Positions 1-5,966 are shown, counted from the stretch's first letter. The stretch: 9,046 nucleotides of DNA from Actinocrinis sp035946395 (GCF_035946395.1 NZ_DASYZI010000220.1:1-9046); one strand, 5' to 3'. Made by a program: numbers and translations. The notes: a model not told the origin generated them from the sequence alone.

Positions 1-67
1 CGGAAGTGGACTCGTACAGGGCCACGGCATCGGCCTTGAACTCCTCCGAGTAGTCCTTCATCGCCAT
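1..67 (-). CDS. IS3-family transposase OrfA, N-terminal fragment cut by the window edge
   Basis: The minus strand reads M-A-M-K-D-Y-S-E-E-F-K-A-D-A-V-A-L-Y-E-S from position 67 to the left edge. This is the usual opening of IS3-family OrfA proteins, the small helix-turn-helix subunit that recognises the element ends and is joined to the DDE catalytic OrfB by frameshifting. A second ATG at 61 (M-K-D-Y) is an equally possible start; a GGAGG lies at 85-89. Only about 22 residues are present, so the rest of orfA and all of orfB lie outside. The window edge inside a multicopy IS gene suggests a contig broken at a repeat. The family call rests on this short stretch and is fairly secure; the subgroup is not determined. 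Confidence 0.75.
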   Translation of the reverse strand, partial: MAMKDYSEEFKADAVALYESTS

Positions 68-140
68 CGGCGCTCGTCTCGCTTCCTCCGGATCTAGCAA
101 GATCCAGTATCAGCGTGTCCACCACTCGGGGGGAGGTCCC
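1..140 (-). mobile_element. IS3-type insertion sequence, left end, partial
   Basis: The non-coding left end of the IS3-type element lies between its orfA start at 67 and the point where the IS1182 reading frame loses its family resemblance, at about 150. The exact terminal inverted repeat cannot be fixed because the other end is outside the window; the stretch 105-140 (minus strand, containing GTGGTGGACAC) is the best candidate. It inserted into, or recombined with, the IS1182 transposase gene. Confidence 0.5.
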
Positions 141-144
141 CTTG

Positions 145-965
145 TTCGCGTCGCGCCGCCGTATCACCTCCCGCCCTCGGGTGTCGGTTTCCACCAGGAA
201 CATCTGGCGCAGCACCGTGCACAGCAGCGCCACCTGTGGCAGCTCGCGCAGCCAGGCGAACTCGCCACGCTGCGCGTAGATCGCGCCCAACAGCGTCCGC
301 CCGTCGCGGCCGTACTGGAAAGTGAGCGCGTCGCACTCGGCCGCAGTGCGCGGCTGGCGCCAGGCCAAGAGCGGCGGGCCGTACCGCGTGGACCATTGCC
401 CGAGGTCCACCGTCTCGGCCAGGAAGTGCAGGGCGACCGTGGCCAGCGCTTCGACCAGCGCCCGCACCGCCTCGTCGGCCAGCCCCCTCGTGTTCAGATC
501 GCGCACCGCGCCGATCACGTGCGTCGAATCGGTGCGCTGCTTGCCCCTGACCTTGACCAGACCCAACTCCCGGCAGCACTCCAGCAGCCGGTCGAAGGCG
601 AGCCGGACCAGACCGCTGCCAACCAACCGGGCCCGAAACTCCGTCAGAACGCTGTCATCAAAACCAGGATCGTCTCATTCGAGGCTCGGAGCGTATTTCC
701 AGTCGATCCGCCCCGCCACCACGACCGCGGCCTGCCGATCCGTGAGCCGCTCCACAAACTGCAAGACCGTGACCAGCATCAACAGCGACGGCGCGATCCC
801 CGGCCTGCCCCGCGCCCCGAACGCCCCGACAAAATCAGCATCCTGGAACACGGGTCCGATCTCGCCCCACAGCCGGATCGCCAGACTCCCACGCAGGAAC
901 GCCGCACGCACCACGCGCACGGTCTGCTCGGGAACCTCCGGCCACAGCATCAGCCGCATCGACAT
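145..965 (-). pseudogene. IS1182-family transposase, interrupted and carrying a nonsense codon
   Basis: The minus-strand frame from ATG 965 gives the N-terminal domain of an IS1182-type (DUF772/InsH-like) transposase: W-P-E-V-P near residue 10, G-A-R-G-R-P-G-I-A-P-S at 50-60 and D-W-K-Y-A at 88-92. The first catalytic aspartate is probably D146 in Q-R-T-D-S-T-H-V. At residue 97 (677-675) there is an in-frame TGA, immediately before the conserved D-D-P-G-F-D segment that continues in the same frame, so this is a point nonsense mutation and not a frameshift. The frame remains family-like through W-L-R-E-L-P (about 238) to about residue 272 (nt 150), then runs into the IS3-type element. The second half, with the remaining DDE residues, is missing, so the protein cannot be active. 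Reading frames on the plus strand across this stretch are shadows. Confidence 0.8.
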
Positions 966-1249
966 GACACTCGCCCCAACTCGGCCACGACCCCCGCAAC
1001 ACCAGCCCACAGCCAACCGCAACACCGCGACCAGCCACAAGAACCCCACGCGAATTAACCAGCAGCATCCTGTGCCTGCCGAAATTTCATCCGCGCAGGC
1101 CAGAGTACCTAAGCAGCCGTCGGATGAGCGGCCCACCAGGGTCGGGTTCGTCGTCTGGATGGGTGCGCCCGGTTGCACCGTCCCGCGATCGATGCCCATG
1201 GTCAACGAAACGCCCCGTCATGGGAGGTGTCGTTGATCGGGAGGCTCGC
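966..1249. other. Non-coding stretch: probable outer end of the IS1182 copy and integrase upstream region
   Basis: The 284 bp between the IS1182 transposase start and the integrase start contain no gene I can support. Around 1074-1100 there is an imperfect inverted repeat (GCCTGCC and GCAGGC flanking the palindrome GAAATTTC), the best candidate for the IS1182 terminal repeat; without the opposite end this is unproven. From about 1105 to 1249 the sequence may be original element DNA ahead of int. An open plus-strand frame from 1124 is continuous with int but has no excisionase-like helix-turn-helix, and I treat it as leader. Confidence 0.45.
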
Positions 1250-1675
1250 ATGTCCGTGATGACGATTCCCCTCAAGCACGGTCCAACCGGCCGGCCTCGT
1301 TGCAGCTACCGGGTGTGCTGGCGCGACCCGGGCGGGCGGCAGTGTTCAAGGTCCTTCCGCGACAGCGGCGACGCGGCGGCGTTCGACATACAGCTGGCAT
1401 TGGACCGCGACCGGCTGCGCTACGGCGCCGGGGACGCGCCGACGACGTTCGGTGCTGTCGCGGCGCGGTGGCTGGCGGTCAAGGCGGCGACCAAGCGCGA
1501 GAGCACCGTCATCTTCTACGAGAGCACCCTGCGCAACCACGTTCTGCCCGCCTTCGCCCACACTCCCGTCGGCGCGATCACCCGCGCCGATGTCCAAGAC
1601 TGGATCAACACCCTCAGCACGAAGGGCCTGGCACCCAACACCATCCGGCAGATCTACCGCACCGTGTTCAAGCCA

Positions 1676-1677
1676 TC
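1676..1677 (+). other. Approximate site of the integrase frameshift (junction codons at 1670-1674)
   Basis: Codons ...GTG-TTC-AAG end at 1672 in frame 2, while the homologous continuation GCC-ATC-ATC begins at 1672 in frame 1, so the G at 1672 would have to be used twice. This is what loss of one G from an AAG-GCC junction produces. There is no slippery heptamer or following strong stem that would argue for programmed frameshifting. Confidence 0.7.
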
Positions 1678-2424
1678 ATCACCCTCGCCCTCGACGACGA
1701 ACTGATCGCCCGCACCCCCTGCCGCCGCATCGAGCTGCGCGCCGCCACCAAGGCAGAGCTACGCCCGCTCACCCCGGAGCAGGTGATGGCGATGGCCGCG
1801 GCCGTCCGCCCGCGCTACCGCGCGATGGTGATCCTGGCCGCGTGCACCGGGATGCGCTGGTCCGAGATCGCCAGCCTCACCCTCGACCACATCAACTGGC
1901 ACACGCGCACCGCCACCGTGGACCGGCAACTCGAACGCAACGCCACGACCCCGGTGTTCACCCCGCCCAAGAGCAAAGCCGGAATACGCACCCTGCCACT
2001 GCCCGCCCTCGCGATCGCGGAACTCCGGCTGCACCTCTCCCGGTATCCGCTCGGGCCCGCGGGTCTGCTGTTCACCACACCGGCCGGCGCAGTCCTGAAC
2101 CAGAACAACTGGCGACGCCGCGAATGGAACCACGCCCGCACCTGGGCCTACGGCGTACCCCTGGACGTGACGTTCCACCGGCTGCGGCACATCTACGCGT
2201 CCCTACTCATCCACCAGAACGTGCACGAGAAGGTCCTGCAGGTACGCCTCGGACACGCCAGCGCCGCCGAAACCATGGACACCTACGGGCACCTTTACCC
2301 CGACACCGACCACACCACCAGGACCGCTATCGACACCGCGTTTCGTGTTGCCTCGAATGTTGCCCACGGACTCCACCACGGCCGCAGGAACCGGAGAAAC
2401 CGCAGGTCACACGGCAGATGTACG

Positions 2425-2467
2425 TGGGGCGCGTGGGACTCGAACCCACAACCTACGGAATTAAAAG
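2425..2467 (-). other. Attachment-site core: 3' half of a tRNA-Lys(TTT)-like gene
   Basis: Read on the minus strand, this 43-bp segment runs from an anticodon loop (CTTTTAA, anticodon TTT) through the 3' anticodon stem TTCCG, a variable region, a perfect T-arm (GTGGG, loop TTCGAGT, CCCAC) and the acceptor strand GCGCCCC plus A. Upstream of the loop the sequence cannot form the anticodon stem, and there is no D-arm, so it is only the 3' half. AICEs and actinophages integrate by recombination within exactly this part of tRNA genes, and int lies directly beside and over it. The variable region has six rather than the usual five bases, so either the isotype assignment or one base may be off. It is not a functional tRNA gene as it stands. 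Confidence 0.8.
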
Positions 2468-2468
2468 T

Positions 2469-2522
2469 CGGAGCCTGAACCTGTCGGGGGATGATCCCTC
2501 GTGACAGTTCGGCTCCGTTTTT
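2469..2522. terminator. Long hairpin terminator, probably bidirectional
   Basis: CGGAGCC (2469-2475) pairs with GGCTCCG (2511-2517). Inside, GAA/TTC and CTGTC (2481-2485)/GACAG (2503-2507) extend the stem, with a G-rich/C-rich apex (GGGG...TCCC). TTTTT follows at 2518-2522, the classical shape for rho-independent termination of int. On the minus strand the same hairpin is followed by TTTT from the tRNA anticodon loop (2463-2466), so it can also stop transcription running back towards the integrase. Confidence 0.7.
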
Positions 2523-2692
2523 GCTGCTCAGAGCCTTATCTAGTGCCGGATCGTAACAGTGTTGATTCGCCGGTCACAGTGAATCCGTGAGCAGTCTGTG
2601 AGCAACCATCCCCCGAAAATCAGGCGGCCCCGCCCGGTGCTGAGAACACCGGCCGAGGCCTAGAACCCGAGACCTCTGGAGGTCTAAGGATC
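2523..2692 (+). promoter_or_regulatory. Leader and probable control region of the transfer operon
   Basis: This 170-bp stretch separates the attachment site from the first gene of the operon and must hold its promoter, though no clear -35/-10 pair stands out. Visible elements are a direct repeat GTGAGCA at 2587-2593 and 2598-2604 (11 bp, about one helical turn apart), two copies of ACAGTG at 2556-2561 and 2576-2581, a hairpin CCGGTG/CACCGG at 2634-2652, and a hairpin AGACCT/AGGTCT at 2670-2685. The last one contains the GGAGG Shine-Dalgarno sequence (2678-2682). The direct repeats are operator candidates; this is inference from spacing only. Confidence 0.45.
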
Positions 2693-3619
2693 ATGCGGGC
2701 CATTGTCCCGATTCAGGAGCGCGGCGTCACGCCGACTGCCTCCGCGCGCGTCGAACGCGCCGTGACGATCGTGTCCGGCCGGTCGGTCGGCGACGCCTTC
2801 GACCGCATCACGGCCGCACTGCGGCACGACGCCGAACCGCGGCCGTACTGGCTCGGCGGCTCGTGCCCGGCCTGGTGCGAGGGCGGGCACGAGGACGACG
2901 ACTTCTACGACGACCGCAACCACTGGCACACCGCAGGGCGGCCGATCGAGCTGAGCATCCACGAGCCGTGGCGTACGCCCGCCGTGCCCGGCTCGCAAAC
3001 CGCCACCGGCAAGCAGATCGCCGAGGCCTGCGGCCCCGTGCACGTGGACGCCGGCATCCGGCAGCACTATCGCACGGCGCAGCCCGAGATCCTTCTCGGC
3101 GTCCCGCGGTTCGGCGCGTCGGGCGCCGTCGAGGGCGAACAGGAGGTCCGTCTTACGCCGGACGAGGCGCGGGCACTGCGTGACTGGCTCGGCGGACTGC
3201 TGGCCGCCGTCGACGCCGCCGGGTCGGCGCCAGACCCGCACGCGGCGATGTTCGCCGCGGCCCGCGACGAGCGCACGGGCGGACCGGCGTCCGGACTCTC
3301 GGCAGCCGACGCGGACTGGTTCGCCGCGCACACGGCCGAGCGGGTCGACGCCGCGCGGCGCGCGATGGTCGAGGCGGTTGACGCGACGCTAGCCGAAACG
3401 CAGGCATCGCCAGCGGTGCGCGTACGCGTAATGGACAGCGTCGGTTTACTGGCCGCCTCGCCGACCTGGTCGGTCGACGACCACACCGAAGCGGCGGTGC
3501 TGGCGTTCACCCTCGCCGCGATGGATGCCGCGGTGTGCGGCGACGATGCCGAGATGTGGGCGTGGTTCCGCCGGGCGCGCGAGGCCGGCGGCGAAGTACC
3601 GGCCGGGGGTGTCCGATGA
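2693..3619 (+). CDS. DUF6907-type protein with a Cys/His motif, first gene of the operon
   Basis: This gene encodes a 308-residue soluble protein. Residues 55-80 contain C58-P-A-W-C62-E-G-G-H66 followed by an acidic stretch and H77-W-H79, a pattern typical of DUF6907 proteins, which are common on actinobacterial plasmids and integrated elements; a bound metal is plausible but not shown. The domain appears to end in the helix L-T-P-D-E-A-R-A-L-R-D-W-L (about 154-166). The C-terminal part (185-308) is Ala-rich and helical, without a recognisable family. ATG 2693 has GGAGG at 2678-2682, ten bases ahead, and AAGGA nearer. It opens the chain of overlapping genes, and its stop overlaps the next start (ATGA). 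The biochemical role is unknown; its position suggests an accessory or regulatory job in transfer. Confidence 0.75.
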   Translation: MRAIVPIQERGVTPTASARVERAVTIVSGRSVGDAFDRITAALRHDAEPRPYWLGGSCPAWCEGGHEDDDFYDDRNHWHTAGRPIELSIHEPWRTPAVPGSQTATGKQIAEACGPVHVDAGIRQHYRTAQPEILLGVPRFGASGAVEGEQEVRLTPDEARALRDWLGGLLAAVDAAGSAPDPHAAMFAAARDERTGGPASGLSAADADWFAAHTAERVDAARRAMVEAVDATLAETQASPAVRVRVMDSVGLLAASPTWSVDDHTEAAVLAFTLAAMDAAVCGDDAEMWAWFRRAREAGGEVPAGGVR

Positions 3620-4050
3620 GCCCTGTCCCTGCTCCGCGGCCGGCCAATGCCTACGTTCGCGCGTGGTTCGCGCAGGTGCGCATCCTTGACGACCTGTCCG
3701 CCTTCATCCAAAGGCACGGGCCGGGGGCCGCACAGGAATTGCCACTGCTGAACTGGTCGCTCGGCGGGCACTACGCGCTGATCGCCGAGCTGCGTGAAGG
3801 CGAGAGCTCCTTGGAGACGCTGCGCGCCTACGCGACCGCGCTTGGCGTCGAGGTGCACGAGCGGGCCAAGCCACAGCGCACCGTCTACTCGGTGCGCGGC
3901 ACCATCCCGCCAGCCTCAGTGGAACGAGGCGAGCCGCACAGCAGCGTCCTTATTCAGCTCACGGTCCACGACAACCTCGACAACGCGAACGGTGGTACCC
4001 CAATGGATGAGCGGGTCACCGTACACGGCCAGGACGGGGACGCACGGTGA
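3616..4050 (+). CDS. Hypothetical protein, first of two tandem paralogues
   Basis: This gene encodes a 144-residue soluble protein that I do not recognise. It starts at ATG 3616, which overlaps the TGA of the preceding gene by 4 nt, so translation is probably coupled. The conserved body (about 13-118) is a predicted helical part (I-L-D-D-L-S-A-F-I, then L-P-L-L-N-W-S-L-G-G-H-Y-A-L) ending in E-T-L-R-A-Y-A, followed by a strand-like V-Y-S-V-R-G and a V-L-I-Q-L-T-V strand. The last 25 residues are polar and not shared with its paralogue. By hand and without gaps, about half of 104 positions are identical to the next gene's product. No cysteines and no membrane segment. Confidence 0.8.
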   Translation: MSPVPAPRPANAYVRAWFAQVRILDDLSAFIQRHGPGAAQELPLLNWSLGGHYALIAELREGESSLETLRAYATALGVEVHERAKPQRTVYSVRGTIPPASVERGEPHSSVLIQLTVHDNLDNANGGTPMDERVTVHGQDGDAR

Positions 4051-4448
4051 ACCAGTCCACCATCAAGTTGGGCAGCGGCGCGCAGATCAAGACCGTGTCG
4101 GATGCCTGGGCGCGTCAACTGCGCACCTTTGACGACCTTTACGGGTTCCTCCTCTTGCACGGCCCGTCGATGCGACAGCCACTGCCGGTGCTCGAATGGA
4201 CGCTCGGTGGTTACTACGCGCTGAACGCCGAACTGCACGACAGCGAGGACGCCATGGAGACTCTGCGTGCCTACGCGGACGTACTCGGCGCCAAGGTGTA
4301 CATGCGGACCACCGCGCACCGCATCGTCTATTCGGTACGTGGTGCCCTACCACCAGCCAGGCAGGGGCAAGCCGGACCGGCGACCGATGTTCTGATCCGG
4401 CTGAAGGTCGCGCGCCGACCTGGCGGCGCAAGCGGTGGTGCGCGATGA
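4047..4448 (+). CDS. Hypothetical protein, second of two tandem paralogues
   Basis: This gene encodes a 133-residue protein of unknown function. It starts at GTG 4047, overlapping the previous stop (GTGA). It shares with its neighbour the blocks F-D-D-L, H-G-P, L-P-V-L-E-W-T-L-G-G-Y-Y-A-L, M-E-T-L-R-A-Y-A, V-Y-S-V-R-G and V-L-I-R-L-K-V; the N-terminal 18 residues and the Arg/Gly-rich C-terminus are its own. The two most likely arose by tandem duplication and have diverged a good deal, which speaks for two distinct roles or a heteromeric pair. Some resemblance of the helical part to small DNA-binding folds is possible, but I see no convincing helix-turn-helix. Confidence 0.8.
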   Translation: MNQSTIKLGSGAQIKTVSDAWARQLRTFDDLYGFLLLHGPSMRQPLPVLEWTLGGYYALNAELHDSEDAMETLRAYADVLGAKVYMRTTAHRIVYSVRGALPPARQGQAGPATDVLIRLKVARRPGGASGGAR

Positions 4449-4678
4449 GCGGACAGGCCACCGTACACACTCAGTGCGACACCGCCGAGGCAAACGACAA
4501 GGTCACCGCGCGGCGCGCGGCTGTGGAGCTGCATCGCGTGGCGGGCGACATCGCCACGCTCGGCGACCAGGCCGCGACCGCGCTCGCTGAGGCGCACCGG
4601 CAGCGCGAGGCCCCCACGCACGATGCCGAAGTTCCGCGGCTAAGTGCCAGCGTCGACCGCGACGGGGGCGCGCTGTGA
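4445..4678 (+). CDS. Small hypothetical protein, 77 residues
   Basis: ATG 4445 overlaps the preceding stop (ATGA), and the stop at 4676-4678 overlaps the next start (GTGA); these junctions decide the start. The product is mostly helical: residues 20-55 (K-V-T-A-R-R-A-A-V-E-L-H-R-V-A-G-D-I onward) have the heptad-like spacing of a short coiled coil, with a polar tail. No family recognised. A longer frame upstream from 4196 runs inside the previous gene and is a shadow. Confidence 0.65.
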   Translation: MSGQATVHTQCDTAEANDKVTARRAAVELHRVAGDIATLGDQAATALAEAHRQREAPTHDAEVPRLSASVDRDGGAL

Positions 4679-4824
4679 AGGCTCTGATCGGTTCGCTCGG
4701 TTTCGCCTACGTCGCCCACTCGCCGGGACTGTCCGCGGTGCTGCTGCCCGTGCTCGGCGCCGTCGTCGCGGCCGAGGCCGCGTTCATCGTCCGCTCGCTG
4801 CTGCGAAAGAAGGTGCGTCCATGA
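4675..4824 (+). CDS. Very small single-pass membrane protein, 49 residues
   Basis: GTG 4675 overlaps the previous stop, and the TGA at 4822-4824 overlaps the ATG of the DUF2637 gene. The protein has one hydrophobic segment (about residues 19-39, A-V-L-L-P-V-L-G-A-V-V-A-A-E-A-A-F-I-V) followed by a basic tail (R-S-L-L-R-K-K-V-R-P), so the C-terminus is expected in the cytoplasm. Its place just ahead of the DUF2637 protein resembles the small Spd-type membrane proteins encoded in actinomycete transfer operons. It fits exactly between its neighbours, which is the main argument that it is real. Confidence 0.7.
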   Translation: MKALIGSLGFAYVAHSPGLSAVLLPVLGAVVAAEAAFIVRSLLRKKVRP

Positions 4825-5966
4825 CCGAGCAGTCCACTCCGGCGCCGTTGTGGCGGCCGACCGAGCAGGGTGCGCGCACGCTGTTGCTGTTCATCGCCGT
4901 CGCGGTCGCGGCGATCGGCGCTATCGCGCTGGCGCTCTCGTTCGTCAGCGTCGACGAGGCGTCGCGTCCGTACTTCGGTGCCGCCTCGTGGGCGATCCCG
5001 GTGCTGATGGACAGCACGATCGGTGTGCTGACCTTTTTCTCGATCGTGGCGGAACTCAACGGGCTGCGTGCGCCGCTGGCGCGCTACGGCGGTCGCGTCC
5101 TGGTCGCGCTGACCGTCTATGCGAACGTCGCTCCGCAGCGCTCGCTGTACGGCAGGGTTCTGCACGGTGCGCCGCCGGCGGTGTGGACGCTGGTGGTCGT
5201 CATCGCCGAGAGTACGATCCGCCGCCTGGTGGGGTTGAGCGACGAGCGGCGTATCGAGGCGCTGCGCCGTTCGCTGTGGCTGCTGCGGCCGGTGGCGACA
5301 TGGCGTATCTGGCGCCGGATGCGTATCGAGCAGATCACCACCTACCGTGAGGCGTTGGATCAGGATGCTGCACGCGCCGCGGTGGTCGGCCGGCTGCGGC
5401 TGCACCATGGCCGCATGTGGCGCAGCAAGGCGCCTCTTGCCGAGCGCATCGCGCTGCGCTTGCAAGGCCGCGACCCGGTCGGCGTGGCCGAGATCCTGAC
5501 GGCTCACCAGTACACGGCGCAGTTGCTCGCGGGTACGGCGGTCGAGCCCGTACCTGAGGCGCAGCCTGAGCCGCCCGTCGAGGACGTCGCCGAGGTCGCG
5601 CCGAAGCATGCGCGCCGCGCCGCGCAGACGCGTAGCCGTAAGGGCTCGAAAACGCCTGCGCCTCGCCGCTCGGATGACCAGCTGTACACCGAGGCGAGTG
5701 CGCTCAACGCGCAGGTGCTCACGGCAACGGGTACGGGCGTGAGCCTGCGCCGTCTGAAGGCCGAGCTGCACATCGGCCAGCCGACCGCCGAGCGGCTGCG
5801 TGCCCGCCTCGCCGCCGCCGCTCTCGACTCGGTCCCGGCCGTCGTCGAGGTCGACCAGGCGCAGCCGCAGCAGCACGCCGAGGCTGTACCCGTCGACTTG
5901 GCGGCGGCCGAGCCGGTGCGGCTGGTCGAGTACGCCAACGGCAGCCTGGTCGGGACCGCCGCGTGA
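4821..5966 (+). CDS. DUF2637 membrane protein, probable Spd-type spreading protein
   Basis: This gene encodes a 381-residue protein with four hydrophobic segments in the N-terminal third (about 20-44, 52-77, 92-105, 118-133) including A-L-S-F-V-S-V and W-A-I-P-V-L-M-D-S-T-I-G-V, the signature pattern of DUF2637. Proteins of this family sit beside tra in Streptomyces plasmids and AICEs and are thought to help spread DNA between compartments of the recipient mycelium. A basic Trp/Arg-rich segment (W-R-I-W-R-R-M-R, 161-168) follows, then a charged Pro/Glu-rich linker (240-285), and a helix-turn-helix-like end (L-R-R-L-K-A-E-L-H-I-G-Q-P-T-A-E-R-L, 309-326), which suggests contact with DNA. ATG 4821 has AGAAGG 7 nt upstream and overlaps the preceding stop (ATGA); the longer frame opening at 4644 is rejected because it would overlay the 77- and 49-residue genes. 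A 389-residue frame on the opposite strand is a shadow. Confidence 0.85.
   Translation: MTEQSTPAPLWRPTEQGARTLLLFIAVAVAAIGAIALALSFVSVDEASRPYFGAASWAIPVLMDSTIGVLTFFSIVAELNGLRAPLARYGGRVLVALTVYANVAPQRSLYGRVLHGAPPAVWTLVVVIAESTIRRLVGLSDERRIEALRRSLWLLRPVATWRIWRRMRIEQITTYREALDQDAARAAVVGRLRLHHGRMWRSKAPLAERIALRLQGRDPVGVAEILTAHQYTAQLLAGTAVEPVPEAQPEPPVEDVAEVAPKHARRAAQTRSRKGSKTPAPRRSDDQLYTEASALNAQVLTATGTGVSLRRLKAELHIGQPTAERLRARLAAAALDSVPAVVEVDQAQPQQHAEAVPVDLAAAEPVRLVEYANGSLVGTAA

Larger units (their letters stand above)
1250..2478 (+). pseudogene. int: Tyrosine site-specific integrase, one-base frameshift
   Basis: This gene encodes the integrase that recombines the element with a tRNA gene. ATG 1250 is preceded by GGGAGG at 1240-1245. 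Frame 2 gives residues 1-141, with the N-terminal arm-type domain and the SAM-like core-binding domain (about 65-150). At about 1672 the reading moves to frame 1: the expected F-K-A-I-I-T-L needs AAG-GCC, but only one G is present where two are needed. With that base restored the protein is 409 residues, normal for the family. The catalytic set is complete: R203 (T-G-M-R-W), K241 or K243 (P-P-K-S-K), H310-R-L-R313, H336 (L-G-H-A-S) and Y346 (D-T-Y-G-H-L-Y-P). The C-terminal tail (W-G-A-W-D-S-N-P-Q-P) is translated from the tRNA-derived attachment core. Whether the missing base is a real mutation or a sequencing error cannot be decided here. No excisionase gene precedes it. Confidence 0.85.

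Noticed and set aside
94..579. Open minus-strand frame of 161 residues
   Set aside because: It is a different frame from the IS1182 transposase, whose family-like sequence runs through the same bases; the product is Arg/Ala/Gly-rich noise.
322..1236. Long open frames on the plus strand (322-1236, 396-1058)
   Set aside because: They lie opposite the IS1182 transposase remnant, have Arg/Pro/Thr-rich, low-complexity products without domains, and follow from high GC content.
1124..1249. Excisionase gene directly ahead of int
   Set aside because: The frame open upstream of int shows no helix-turn-helix and no R-V-G-R-type motif of actinobacterial excisionases.
1660..1690. Programmed ribosomal frameshift in int
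   Set aside because: There is no slippery heptamer or downstream structure, and this class of integrases is not known to use one; a lost base explains it simply.
2425..2500. Complete tRNA gene on the minus strand
   Set aside because: There is no 5' acceptor strand, D-arm or 5' anticodon stem beyond the anticodon loop; only the 3' half is present.
1452..2504. Third open frame across the integrase, ending V-G-L-E-P-T-T-Y-G
   Set aside because: That ending is the tRNA-derived core read in another frame; the rest is Pro/Arg-rich shadow, and the catalytic residues lie in the frame used for int.
2523..2692. CRISPR or iteron array in the leader
   Set aside because: There are only pairs of 6-7-bp repeats, not a regular series; nothing elsewhere in the window is repeated at constant spacing.
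4644..4821. Upstream start for the DUF2637 gene at 4644
   Set aside because: It would cover the 77- and 49-residue genes and add a low-complexity Arg/Ala segment, while ATG 4821 has a good ribosome binding site and the ATGA overlap.
4707..5876. 389-residue open frame on the minus strand
   Set aside because: It is antisense to the DUF2637 gene, whose membrane pattern and overlapping start are convincing; the antisense product is Arg-rich and domain-free.
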